57,796 nucleotides of DNA. Source: Leptolyngbya sp. PLA1 (lineage in GTDB: Bacteria > Planctomycetota > Phycisphaerae > Phycisphaerales > UBA1924). Position 1 is the first letter of the stretch. The number at the start of each line of letters is the position of its first letter. The notes below the pieces were generated by a model, which did not search any database, was not told the origin of the DNA, and worked only from the letters and a program-made list of their open reading frames with translations. The stretch is from the NCBI GenBank assembly GCA_021405315.1, contig QWIH01000022.1, positions 1-57,796 of the forward strand. The letters are read 5' to 3'. This document shows positions 1 through 9,283 of this stretch, in pieces. A program made the translations under genes and the position numbers.

Positions 1-3000
1 CCGTCGGGCATGGTCATCATCGTGCGGGCCAGGACCGAGGCCCCGCCCGAGGGGGTCAGGACGTCCCAGGCGTACTGCACGCCGAACGCGGCCCGGCCCC
101 CGGCGCCGATCAGCCCGTCCACATCCTGATCAAAGGCGGTCATGTTCCCCCAGCCGTCGTACGTGAACTTGACCTGGTCGGTGGCGCTGCCGGAGCCGAC
201 CGTGGCGTTGTCGTACTGGGTCACTGTATCCACGGGTCCCCGGGCGAGGTAGGCAGAGGTGATGCGGCGCACCGCCCCGTCCAGGCCTGTACCCAGCGTG
301 GTGACCCGGCGGTGGGCGGGCCGGCCCAGGGCGTCGTAGGTGGTTTCGATGACCCCCGTGAGCTGGTCTTTCTGGCGGACCACGGCCCCGGTCGTGTCGT
401 ACGAGTACGAGACGACGTCGCTGCTGTCGCTGTCGATGTCGGTGTATACGGCGCCGGTATTGGAGGTGTCAGGGTACTTGACGGCACGCAGCAGGTGCCC
501 GCTGGCCTGTGCGGAATAGCCGCTGGAGACGGCGCCGGCGGTCGTCCCGTAAATATACGTGGTGACTTGGTCGTCGCTGTCGACGTTGTTGTCGCCGTCG
601 AGGTCGACCCACATCTTGGTCATGTGCCCGTTGGAATAGACGAAGCGGGTGTGCAGGTCATCATCACCGGTCGCGGAGGAGGGGGTGCCGTTGACGTAGT
701 TGCGGATCTCGGCGGTCTTCCGCCCGGCATCGTCGTAGGTCCAGCGGGTTTCGATCGCCTTTGGGTCTGTGACCTTTTGGACCGTGCCGGTGTCGTTGTA
801 GACGGTCGTGGAGACCAGGGCCGTGTCCGATCGCGTCACGGGGTAGGAGAGCGTGGAGTCGCGGTCGAAGTTGGAGGCGCCGTACGTGCCCAGGGCGACC
901 GACTCGACCGGCCTGTTCAGGGAGTCGTAGAACGTGATCGAGATGGAAACCCGGCCCTTGATCTTGCTGGTCGACCAGTCGAGCAGGGACAGGTCGGTGT
1001 CGGTGTCCAGCGCCCCGGTCGTCGAGGTGTCGTCGTGGTACCGGGAGATGGTCGCCTGCATGAGCGGCAGGCCGGTCTGGGTGTCGAAGTAGGTCTGGTG
1101 TTCCTCGGCGACCAGGTCACCGGAGACGTCGTCCATCGCGCTGTAGGCGGTCTCCCCGCCGTCGCTGGCGATGACAAAGCGGTTGGTCACGCGGTCCAGC
1201 CGGTCGTAGACGGTCTTGGTGATGCCCGATTCGCCCTTGGACTTGATCACATGCCCCTCGGCATCACACCAGGAGACGGAGTCGAGCGAAGCGTCCTTCG
1301 AGCCGTCGGACTGGTCGATGAGGTGGCGCCGGGTCTTCCACGCGTGGCCTAGCTCGTCGTAGAACGTCTCGGCCAGCGCGCAGCGGTTGGTGCTGGTCGT
1401 GGCGGTTGGGTCGGCGGAGGCGCTGGGGGCGCTGGTGTACTGGCCGACGGCGACTACGCGGTTCATGTTGTCGTACTTTGTCAGGGTGTGCGGGGCGGCG
1501 GGATTGGTCGTGAGGAGCAGCCGCCCCCGGTAGTCGTACGCGAAGGTTGTGATGCGGCGGTCGTCGGCAGGGTGCCCTCCGGTGCCGGTGTTGTCCCAGT
1601 CGCCGTCGGGGTCCACCGTGCGGGTGGTCAGGTGGCTGTTGCCCCCCGAAGACCCGCCGTCGTACTCCATCATTTCGGCGATCACCATGTTGTCGGTGCT
1701 GGCCTCGTCCGGGTCGTTGGTGCCGATTTCGCGCTGGGTCGTGCGGCCGAGCGCGTCGAAGGTCATCAGCGTGATCGAACCGTCCGCGGACTTCGTGCGC
1801 TTGCGGCGGCCCATGCTGTCGTATCCGAACTTGGCGGCGTCGTAGTTGGTGCCGGCCGAGCCCACCCCAGAACCGGGGATGGTGTGGTACTGCCTCGATT
1901 CGTTCAGTTGTGAGCCCGAGCTTGAGTAGATGCTGGTGGAAGCCCCGAACAGGGTGCCGACATCCAGGGCGGTGATGGGGTCGGCGTCGGTTTCATCGAT
2001 CCACCCGGTCAGGGCCGTCGTCGAGCCCGAGGACGAGATGGCGATGGTCGCGGAGAACTCCGCTCGCCCCGCGTGGTTGGTAACGGTGTAGGAGGCCGGC
2101 CCGTAGTACGTCGTGGACCCACCGGTCGTGTACCGTGGAAATGCAATGCTGACCAGACGGCCATCCTTGAGTCGGGAGTAGTAGTTGATGAGGGTCCGCG
2201 TGCCGCCGATGTTCGGCACGGTTGAGGTCACCAGACGCCCCTGGGCGTCGTAGGTCATGGTGTCACTTGCGACAACCTGCTTGCCATCCGAGGTCTCGGC
2301 CAGGCCAAAGTCCGTGTAGGGGTCCTTGTCGAAGTACGCGGCGGTGTTGGTGGCGGCATCTTGCACGCTCTTCGTAGTGAGACCGCCCTCGACCTTCTGG
2401 TACGAGACGATCTGCGTGCTCGAGTCGTCGGCGAAGACGGGCTTCTTGCTGAAGGCCAGCGTGCCGTCCTCGCGCAGGTACCGTTCGATGAAGATGCTGT
2501 CGTCCGCGGGAGTGCCGCTGCCGCGGCCATTGTTGGCCCCGGAGACGTACGGGCGGGTGATCTTGATCTTCTTCGGTGCCAGGTGCAGCACCGCCGAGGA
2601 ACTGCCGTCCCACGGGCTCCCGGCCGAGGAGATGGTGGTTTCGTTGTAGTTGGCCGAGGTGCCGGCGCTGGAGCCGGCAGTGTGGTACTCGCGCCTTACA
2701 CTCACGAACGGGCGGATGACCTCCACACCCGTGTCCACGACGAAGTTCAGCGACTCGTAGTCGCTGTACCCCACGTACTCGGCGGTGCCCCCGGTCCCCT
2801 CCTTCAGGGATACGCCCTTGGCGAACCCGGTCATGTCGCCGCTGGACTCGCGGTCGAAGACCGTGATCTGCCCGACCGAAGCGCTCGAAGAGAGATCCCC
2901 TGCGTAGGGCGGGGACCCGGCGTCCGCGTGTGAATACGCCGTGTTCGCCGCGGGGGTGTGGACCTCAGTCACTACGCCCGTGGTTGAGTCCCGCACGACG

Positions 3001-4649
3001 CGCGTGACCCAGCGCGTGGAGACGGAGACGGCGGGGTCCCCTGAGGTCACGATGCTCGAGAGGGGCTGCCCAACCTCGTCAAAGTACTGCGTCAGGTACG
3101 TTCCGTGCGGCCGCTTGACGACGACCCGGCTGCTCCACTCGTCGTCGTACCCGGAAACGCCGCTGAAGTGCGCGTTGGTCCCGTAGGTGAACTCGTAGGT
3201 CCCGTTGATTCCCCCCGAACACCCGCACTCGCCGTTGAAGAACCCCTTGACGGGCCTGTGGTCGGCGTTCGGATACTCCAAGTAGGCAGCGGAATAGGAC
3301 ACGAGCGCCGAATCAGAAGCCGAAAGGTACGACTCTTCGTTCGTATCTACCACGCCATCCTGGTCCTGGTCGTACAGCGTCCCGTCGCTCCAGTCGTAGT
3401 TGCGCAGCCCCTCGGGATCGACCACGAGCTTCAGGTCGCCCTCGTTGCCGCGGCGGCCGTCGCTGTCATCCCAGGTCCTGGTGTAGTAGCGGTAGTACCG
3501 CTTTCGCTCCTCGTAGATCCCCGTGTCGAGTGTGCTCCCCGAGTCGGTCAGGCTCGTGCGGACGGCCACCGTCCGCAGGTACCCCGCCTTGCCCTTGTCG
3601 TTCTCCGTGGTGGTGTAGTAGTCGTACGTGACCCGCGCCACCTCAACCACCCCAGAGGGACTGCCCCAGGAGCCCCCCGACTTCGTCTCGACCTTCACCT
3701 GTGTCAGGCGGGACACGCCGCCCACGGTCGAATACGAGTACGTGTACCGCCTCCCCCCACTCCCGGCGGCGTCGTACGCCACCGCGAGCGTCTTGTCGCT
3801 GTTGTACCCGCTGCTCGCGGCGGTCGATGCGGTCGAGGCGTGCCCGGCATACGAGACGTTGCCGGCGGCATCGACGACCTTCCAGAGCTGCCAGTCCGCT
3901 CGGCCGCTGCTCGTGTTGCCGCCGAAGAAGTGCGCCGCCGTGCCGTGCTGATCGTAATAGACGTACGTGTCAGGTGAACCGGACACGTACTCGGCGACGC
4001 CCGCCGCCCCGTTTTTTGCCTTGAACGTGTCGGCGTTCGCCGCGGTCCGGTCGAGCTCGACATACCTGTCCGCGCCGTAGACGATATACAAGACGTCCGA
4101 GTCGCCTTTCGTAGCGGGGTTCGTGTCCGCGTCGTAGAGGACAATTTCGGGCTGGCTCGCCTGGAACCACCCTCTCCCTTGTACCCCGTCATTGACTGAG
4201 GACTGGAGCTGGTTGTACGTCCTCCCGATCGGCCAGGCGGACGAGCCGGGGCCCACGCCGGCCCAGTCCAGATCGGCGACAGTCACTCCACCGGTTGCCA
4301 GTTCAATGGGCCCCACGCGCGCTGCCACCGGAGCGCCCCGCTCGAAGGGGTTGCCCGCCAGCGACCAAGAGAAGAACGGCCCGGCTCTTCCGGAGCCGTC
4401 CAGGAAGACACCCCGTTGGGACGGCAGCGGCCGCACGCCCTGCGCCGCGGAAGCGCTGCCCAGGTACGTCGTCAGCGAGGCAGTACTTGTTTCGAGAATC
4501 TGAGTTTGGCCTAGGGCCAAGTCGTGACTCGCCGCCAGCGAGAGCGCGAGGGCCAGCGAGCCTCCAAGCCGACGGCCCAACCTGCGGGAGTTCGCGTTCG
4601 GGCTGAGGGACGCTCGCATCACTCGAGTAGCTACGTTGGGAGTGTTCAT
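1..4649 (-). CDS. RHS/YD-repeat exported protein (C-terminus beyond window)
   Basis: Read on the minus strand from ATG 4649 the frame stays open to base 1, giving about 1549 residues without a stop. The N-terminus carries an Arg-rich stretch and a hydrophobic segment ending near ALGQ, consistent with a signal peptide. A beta-rich region follows, then from about residue 800 recurring YD units such as YDAQGRLV, YDSMGRRK, FDALGRTT, YDYRGRLL, YDDAGRKT and YDALGRPAHRR, typical of RHS shells. A GAGGA Shine-Dalgarno lies 5 nt before the ATG. RHS proteins are large surface or secreted shells that often carry a variable C-terminal toxin or effector. That end, and any immunity gene, lie off the window, so the role here (toxin delivery, adhesion or cell-wall protein) cannot be decided. 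Confidence 0.88.
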   Translation of the reverse strand, partial: MNTPNVATRVMRASLSPNANSRRLGRRLGGSLALALSLAASHDLALGQTQILETSTASLTTYLGSASAAQGVRPLPSQRGVFLDGSGRAGPFFSWSLAGNPFERGAPVAARVGPIELATGGVTVADLDWAGVGPGSSAWPIGRTYNQLQSSVNDGVQGRGWFQASQPEIVLYDADTNPATKGDSDVLYIVYGADRYVELDRTAANADTFKAKNGAAGVAEYVSGSPDTYVYYDQHGTAAHFFGGNTSSGRADWQLWKVVDAAGNVSYAGHASTASTAASSGYNSDKTLAVAYDAAGSGGRRYTYSYSTVGGVSRLTQVKVETKSGGSWGSPSGVVEVARVTYDYYTTTENDKGKAGYLRTVAVRTSLTDSGSTLDTGIYEERKRYYRYYTRTWDDSDGRRGNEGDLKLVVDPEGLRNYDWSDGTLYDQDQDGVVDTNEESYLSASDSALVSYSAAYLEYPNADHRPVKGFFNGECGCSGGINGTYEFTYGTNAHFSGVSGYDDEWSSRVVVKRPHGTYLTQYFDEVGQPLSSIVTSGDPAVSVSTRWVTRVVRDSTTGVVTEVHTPAANTAYSHADAGSPPYAGDLSSSASVGQITVFDRESSGDMTGFAKGVSLKEGTGGTAEYVGYSDYESLNFVVDTGVEVIRPFVSVRREYHTAGSSAGTSANYNETTISSAGSPWDGSSSAVLHLAPKKIKITRPYVSGANNGRGSGTPADDSIFIERYLREDGTLAFSKKPVFADDSSTQIVSYQKVEGGLTTKSVQDAATNTAAYFDKDPYTDFGLAETSDGKQVVASDTMTYDAQGRLVTSTVPNIGGTRTLINYYSRLKDGRLVSIAFPRYTTGGSTTYYGPASYTVTNHAGRAEFSATIAISSSGSTTALTGWIDETDADPITALDVGTLFGASTSIYSSSGSQLNESRQYHTIPGSGVGSAGTNYDAAKFGYDSMGRRKRTKSADGSITLMTFDALGRTTQREIGTNDPDEASTDNMVIAEMMEYDGGSSGGNSHLTTRTVDPDGDWDNTGTGGHPADDRRITTFAYDYRGRLLLTTNPAAPHTLTKYDNMNRVVAVGQYTSAPSASADPTATTSTNRCALAETFYDELGHAWKTRRHLIDQSDGSKDASLDSVSWCDAEGHVIKSKGESGITKTVYDRLDRVTNRFVIASDGGETAYSAMDDVSGDLVAEEHQTYFDTQTGLPLMQATISRYHDDTSTTGALDTDTDLSLLDWSTSKIKGRVSISITFYDSLNRPVESVALGTYGASNFDRDSTLSYPVTRSDTALVSTTVYNDTGTVQKVTDPKAIETRWTYDDAGRKTAEIRNYVNGTPSSATGDDDLHTRFVYSNGHMTKMWVDLDGDNNVDSDDQVTTYIYGTTAGAVSSGYSAQASGHLLRAVKYPDTSNTGAVYTDIDSDSSDVVSYSYDTTGAVVRQKDQLTGVIETTYDALGRPAHRRVTTLGTGLDGAVRRITSAYLARGPVDTVTQYDNATVGSGSATDQVKFTYDGWGNMTAFDQDVDGLIGAGGRAAFGVQYAWDVLTPSGGASVLARTMMTMPD

Positions 4650-4994
4650 GACGGTCCTCGGGGGCACGGGGGTTCGCGGCACGCCACCGTGGCGTGCGCA
4701 GACACCAGGCACCCACCAACAGACCAGCTTGACGGCCTCCGCACAAGAGGCCGCCGGTGAGATTGCCACGGAAGGCAAACCAGAACCAATGGTGCTCCCC
4801 GGTTCGGGCCGATCGTGCGCCGACGATGCGTGTCCATAGACCTGACCTGCCCCGCCGGGCCGCACTCCCGGGGGCAACTTCACGGGCGAGCGTCTGGTAT
4901 GCTCATCCTCTGGGCTCGATTTGGGGTTGAACCGCGCGGCTGTTTTCGTCACACTCAAGTGACGGCCGACACGGGGCGGGCGGCGAGCACCACG
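4650..4994. other. Intergenic region between divergent RHS and ArsR-like genes
   Basis: 345 bases separate the RHS start from the regulator start. A TATGCT hexamer at 4898-4903 could be a -10 for the rightward gene. No -35 match, RNA gene or convincing ORF was seen. The rightward frame stays open back to 4815, but its extra residues look non-coding. Confidence 0.4.
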
Positions 4995-5480
4995 ATGGAT
5001 CAGACCGGGGGAGTTCGGGGTGGGGGCGCGGGCACCAACGGCTCCGTCGGTGCGCGGGTGACGCTGCGCGACCTTGCCCATGTCATGAGCGAAGATATCC
5101 GGGTGGAACTGCTCCTCAGCGTCTTCCGCCGTTGCGCGTGCCTCAGTGATCTGGCCCAGCGCCACGCGCTCGACACGTCGATGGTGTGCAAGCAGCTTCG
5201 GTGGCTGGTGCGAGCCGGCCTCGTCCTCCGGGAGCCGCAAGGCCATCACGTCGTCTATCGCCCCGGCCCGGCGGCGAGTGTGGCACGCTCTGCACACGGA
5301 GCCACTATCACGATGTATGCCTCCGACGGAAGTTCGGTCCTGTGGCTAGTCGCGCGCTCGCAGCTCAATGTCTACCTGCGCGAGGACTCATCTGCACCGT
5401 CCGGGGGGAGCCCGTTCGTCGATCCGGAAATGGCTTACGACCCCCTCCCAACGACCCGGAGCTCTCCCTCGGGTGGATAG
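4995..5480 (+). CDS. ArsR-like winged-helix transcriptional regulator
   Basis: 161 residues. After a Gly-rich N-terminus, residues ~28-100 read as an ArsR/MarR-type winged helix: a leading helix (SEDIRVELLLSVFRRC), a helix-turn-helix with recognition helix DTSMVCKQLRWLVRAGLV, and a wing (LREPQGHHVVYRPG). The canonical ArsR metal-binding CxC in the recognition helix is absent, so metal sensing is not indicated. An in-frame extension to 4815 exists but lacks domain character, so ATG 4995 was chosen. The last 46 bases overlap the convergent RyR-domain gene. Its target is unknown; the divergent RHS gene and the downstream secretion operon are candidates by position only. Confidence 0.65.
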   Translation: MDQTGGVRGGGAGTNGSVGARVTLRDLAHVMSEDIRVELLLSVFRRCACLSDLAQRHALDTSMVCKQLRWLVRAGLVLREPQGHHVVYRPGPAASVARSAHGATITMYASDGSSVLWLVARSQLNVYLREDSSAPSGGSPFVDPEMAYDPLPTTRSSPSGG

Positions 5481-5878
5481 TGCTCCGTGAACTGGCCGTC
5501 CTCCCAGCGGACGCGGATCTTGTCAAGGACTTGCCCTCCGGGATCAGTCTCCCACGACTCAACCGAGCCGCGTGTGACCCCGCCTCGGTCGGTCACCGGA
5601 AGCCCGACGCGGATCTCGCGCGCTCCAATCTCTCGGAAGGCCCCGCGCGGATATTCCACAGCCGCGGCAAGCCGTTCGAGGGCCCCGCTCGCACGAACCG
5701 CGGCGAGCAGTGATCGCCGGTCCCTGGGATCAAGATCAGAAAACGGGACCAGGGCATCGTGCGTCTGTGCATTCAGGCTGAAACGGGCACCTCGGCGCCA
5801 TCCCGCTCGGCCCATGCGCTCGCACCACAGCTCATGCGCAACGCAAGCAAGCGAAATCACTCTCGTGTCTTCGGCCAT
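5435..5878 (-). CDS. RyR-domain small protein
   Basis: 147 residues from ATG 5878, preceded by GGAAGG at suitable spacing. Residues ~5-65 (ISLACVAHELWCERM, GW, ALVPFSDLDPRDRRSLL) match the pattern of the bacterial RyR domain: a His-Glu helix, a central GW, then an LVPF/Y-x-x-L helix. The remaining ~80 residues are short beta-like segments rich in Gly, Arg and Glu. Bacterial RyR homologues are little studied; ligand binding has been proposed for some. There is no membrane segment, so it is cytosolic. The frame is open to 6160 but the upstream residues look non-coding. Its 3' end overlaps the convergent ArsR-like gene by 46 bases. The RyR call rests on pattern recognition and needs a profile search. 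Confidence 0.6.
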   Translation of the reverse strand: MAEDTRVISLACVAHELWCERMGRAGWRRGARFSLNAQTHDALVPFSDLDPRDRRSLLAAVRASGALERLAAAVEYPRGAFREIGAREIRVGLPVTDRGGVTRGSVESWETDPGGQVLDKIRVRWEDGQFTEHYPPEGELRVVGRGS

Positions 5879-6158
5879 CAAAGCCGCCCTTCCGCCCCCG
5901 CGAGAACCGGCTCTCGGGCCACCGCTGGGCCTCTGCGAGCAGACCCCCTGTAAGTCGGCGGTTCCCGATTCATCAAGGGTACCCGCCGCCCTCGGGCAAC
6001 GGGATAACACCTCTGCTGCTCTCATTTGACGCACACACCCGGCCAGACAGGAGTGCGATTTCCACTCTTGGCAATCTTGCCGATCACCGCTCGCTTGTGG
6101 GCGCTCGGTGTGGTTCACTGATCTCGTACGGCCGCAAGCCGGCCACAAGGAGCGCATC

Positions 6159-6929
6159 ATGCAAAGTCAACATGAGCAGGGTGGCGGTGCGGCACGGGTT
6201 GTTGTGAACACCGCAATGCTCCTCACGTTTGTGGCCGCTTCCGTCGTCGGGTGCGGCTACTACCTCGCGGCGCACCGCGGGGCCCACACCGGCCCATCGG
6301 CGTTCAGATCTCGGTCGACCTCGGACGCCACGGCCGAACTCGCTGGTGCTCTCGGCATGTCCGGGCTGGACGCGAGGGCGCTGGCGACAGCTCAGGTCGC
6401 ACCTGCGGCCGTCGCCGGAGTCGTTCAGGATGTGCGAAGCCACCTCGATGGTGCCAACTTTGCGGCCATCGCCGACGCCCGGCACGAGACGCGCGCAGCG
6501 CTCGAGCGGCTCGAAGCGAGCATCCAAAGCGGCTCCGCCACCGAGCAGGACAAGCAGTCGCTCGCCGCAGCGCGGGCAGCTGCCGCCGGTGCAGAGGCCG
6601 CGTTCCAAACGACTGTGGACGCCGTCTTTGAGGCTGGGGTGGCCGGACTATCCCCAACGCAGCGCACCAGTCTGGCCCGGATTCGCGCCAACCGAGAATA
6701 CCGCGTCGCTGTGAGGTACCTCAGAGCGGAACGGTCCGAGGCGGGGTGGGTCGCCCTTCGCGAGGCGACCGCGGCGGTGGCAATCGCGGCGAATCACGGG
6801 GCGAACGCAAGCCAGAACGCTGTCGCACTCACGGGGGAGGCTGACGAAGGGTCAACCGCCGCTGCGTCCGGGCTTTCGTTGCTCCCGCAGGTTCGGGCCG
6901 CGTGGAACGCCGAGGTGAGCCTCCCGTAG
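6159..6929 (+). CDS. Membrane-anchored LTxxQ-like helical protein
   Basis: 256 residues from ATG 6159, with AAGGAG 6 nt upstream. Residues ~13-37 form one hydrophobic segment (signal anchor); the Cys at the GCGYY turn could also be a lipidation site. The rest is Ala-rich and helical. GLSPTQRTSLARIRANR resembles the LTxxQ motif of Spy/CpxP-type periplasmic proteins, though the match is short. The secretin gene starts 60 bases downstream, so it is probably the first gene of the secretion operon and may act in the periplasm with it. No enzymatic motif is visible. Confidence 0.6.
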   Translation: MQSQHEQGGGAARVVVNTAMLLTFVAASVVGCGYYLAAHRGAHTGPSAFRSRSTSDATAELAGALGMSGLDARALATAQVAPAAVAGVVQDVRSHLDGANFAAIADARHETRAALERLEASIQSGSATEQDKQSLAAARAAAAGAEAAFQTTVDAVFEAGVAGLSPTQRTSLARIRANREYRVAVRYLRAERSEAGWVALREATAAVAIAANHGANASQNAVALTGEADEGSTAAASGLSLLPQVRAAWNAEVSLP

Positions 6930-6989
6930 CCCGGCGGCACCAGGCATGACGTCTGCATGTACCGCTCGGATTGTCTGTCGAGAAGCAGT

Positions 6990-9266
6990 ATGACGACGCG
7001 ATTGTGCACGCCCGCCAGGGTCATGGCGATCTTGCTCGTCTCGAGCGCCGGGGCGTTCGCGGAAGAGCCGGACGGCTCGCCGCCCGCCCAGCCCGAGGGC
7101 CCGACGGTTACGCTCCCAGAGACTCTCAAGCTCTCCAGGCTCGTTGATCTCGCAGGCGAAGTATCGGGACAGGCGTACTCCTACAACCCGTCGGAGCTCG
7201 ACTCCATGGTCACGCTCCGCATCCCGGGTGGCCTGCTCGCCCCGGCGATCCCGGAGCTCCTCAATCACATTCTGTCTTCCCGCGGACTGACGACCGTCCG
7301 CACCCCCGGCAGTCCGCTCGTTAGCATCGTCAAGCTTGAACAGGCGGCGGGGATGGCAGGACTTCGCTCATCCGCCGGACAAGAAGGCCGACAGGAGTCC
7401 GACGGCACAGAGGCGTTCGCGACTGAGGTGTACGTGCCGCAGCACCGGAACTCCAAGGAACTCGCCGACGCCATCAAGGGGTTGCTGAGCAAGCCCGGCG
7501 GCACCGCGTGGCCACTCGGCGATTTCAATGCACTCGTCATCAGCGACCTGACACCCAGACTCAGAGATGTTCGATCGCTGCTAAACCGCTTGGACGTGCC
7601 AGACGCGACGGTTCTCAGGGAGGTGCCACTGCACCATGTAACCCCTGCGCAAGCGGCCCTCCTCCTGTCGCAGATGGCGACCAAGAGGGAAGCGGCCGGG
7701 GGCAGGAAGCTCGCCGGCGAAGTGCTTCCCTCGAGCGCCGGAGACTCGCTGCTCCTTCTCTGCCAACCCGACACGGTCCCGGAGTGGCTGGCGCTCATCT
7801 CAATGGTCGATCGGCGCGAGCCGGTCGAAACTCGGACATATACCCCGCAGGTCTTCCCCCCGAAGGACGTCGCGAGGCTGGTGGAGGCCACAGTCGGAGT
7901 GGCCGCCGGGGCTGGGGGGACTGGGGCGGCGGCAGGGGGGGGCGTTCCAGGCGGGGACGATCGCTTCCGCGTGGTTGTGGATGACCTTGGCGGCTGCCTG
8001 ATCGTCACGGGAACACCGCTCCAACACGAGCGCACCGGGGCGCTGCTGGCGAGGCTCGATGCCGCCGATCGCACGCAGATGCCCATGAGGTCGTTCGCGG
8101 TACGGAACCGGCCGGTCGACGAGCTGCTCGCGGTTCTCAACGGCCTGGTCGCGGCGGGCGCTCTCTCCGCGACCCCCGGCCCCGGACGACCCGACGTCAC
8201 CGCGGGGGCGAGCCAGAGCAACCCCCGTTCGACGTTCGCCGTGCCCAGCAGTGAGCCGCAGGCTTTCCCGTCGCCCCCTCTCACGAACCGCCCCAGCGCC
8301 TCGGCCGCGCCGGCGGGGGGGACCAGACCGGGCGCAATGCCCGCGCTGTCGCTCACCGCCGATACTGCGACCAACACGCTCATCGCGATCGGCGAGCCCC
8401 GGATCCTTGGGCAGCTCGAGGCGCTCCTGGAAGCGCTCGATGTGAGGCAGCCGCAAGTCATGTTGGAGGCCGTGCTCGTGAGTCTCACCGACACCGAGGC
8501 ACTCAATCTCGGGGTCGAGCTCGAACGACTCCAAGAGCTCGGCGACACAACGCTCAAACTCAGTTCACTCTTCGGCCTGTCGGCTGGCGGCCCGCTCGTC
8601 GGGACCGCACCTGCCGGTGCCGGCCTCACGGGTGTGGTCCTGAACCCAGGCGAGTTTGGCGCCGTGGTCCGGGCCTTGGAGTCCCTGAACGAAGGCCGCT
8701 CCCTCTCAAAGCCGCGGCTCCTGGTCACCAACAACGAACGGGCCGTGTTCTCGAGTGTTCTTCAGCAGCCGATCACGCAGCAGACCCGTACCGGAACCAA
8801 CGACCAGGTCTTCAGCTATGGCGGGAGTGAAAGCGCAGGGACCACCATCTCGGTGCGACCCCAGATCGCACGGGGCGACCACCTCGTGCTGACCTACAGC
8901 ATCAAGCTCAGCAGTTTCGTCGGTTCGAGTACGGCGGCGGGTCTACCCCCGCCCAAGCAGGAAAACTCGGTCGACAGCATCGCCACGATACCCGACGGGC
9001 ACACGGTGGTTGTGGGTGGTCTCGAGCTTGTGAGCGAGAGCAGCGGTGAGTCCCGCGTGCCCATCCTGGGGTCGATCCCAGTCCTTGGCGAGCTCTTCAA
9101 GCAGCGGGCGGACGGGAAGGGACGCACACGGTTCTACGCCTTCATCCGAGCATCTGTCCTTCGCAGTTCCTCGTTCGAAGACATGAAGCATCTCTCGTCA
9201 CTGGCCACGGATCAGGCCGGAGTTCCGGATGGCTGGCCGGAAGTTGAGCCCCGGGTGATCCGGTAA
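6990..9266 (+). CDS. gspD: Type II secretion-like outer-membrane secretin (GspD family)
   Basis: 758 residues with a signal peptide (hydrophobic AILLVSSAGAFA, cleaved before EE). An N0-like domain (~30-110) is followed by several N1/KH-type repeats, including TEVYVPQHRNSKELADAI, REVPLHHVTPAQAALLL and MRSFAVRNRPVDELLAVL, with a Gly-rich and a Pro/Ser-rich insertion. The C-terminal secretin domain (~480-740) has VMLEAVLVSLTD, SKPRLLVTNNE and the closing IPDGHTVVVGGL and VPILGSIPVLGELF. Secretins form the gated outer-membrane channel of T2SS and type IV pili. ATG 6957 is an in-frame alternative, but 6990 has GAGAAG just upstream and gives the better signal peptide. The ATPase gene begins 17 bases downstream. 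Confidence 0.92.
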   Translation: MTTRLCTPARVMAILLVSSAGAFAEEPDGSPPAQPEGPTVTLPETLKLSRLVDLAGEVSGQAYSYNPSELDSMVTLRIPGGLLAPAIPELLNHILSSRGLTTVRTPGSPLVSIVKLEQAAGMAGLRSSAGQEGRQESDGTEAFATEVYVPQHRNSKELADAIKGLLSKPGGTAWPLGDFNALVISDLTPRLRDVRSLLNRLDVPDATVLREVPLHHVTPAQAALLLSQMATKREAAGGRKLAGEVLPSSAGDSLLLLCQPDTVPEWLALISMVDRREPVETRTYTPQVFPPKDVARLVEATVGVAAGAGGTGAAAGGGVPGGDDRFRVVVDDLGGCLIVTGTPLQHERTGALLARLDAADRTQMPMRSFAVRNRPVDELLAVLNGLVAAGALSATPGPGRPDVTAGASQSNPRSTFAVPSSEPQAFPSPPLTNRPSASAAPAGGTRPGAMPALSLTADTATNTLIAIGEPRILGQLEALLEALDVRQPQVMLEAVLVSLTDTEALNLGVELERLQELGDTTLKLSSLFGLSAGGPLVGTAPAGAGLTGVVLNPGEFGAVVRALESLNEGRSLSKPRLLVTNNERAVFSSVLQQPITQQTRTGTNDQVFSYGGSESAGTTISVRPQIARGDHLVLTYSIKLSSFVGSSTAAGLPPPKQENSVDSIATIPDGHTVVVGGLELVSESSGESRVPILGSIPVLGELFKQRADGKGRTRFYAFIRASVLRSSSFEDMKHLSSLATDQAGVPDGWPEVEPRVIR

Positions 9267-9283
9267 GCTGCCCTGGGGGGACG

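Noticed and set aside
312..1352. 346-aa and similar plus-strand ORFs within 1-4000
   Set aside because: They are antisense to the RHS/YD-repeat gene, whose YD units are unmistakable on the minus strand.
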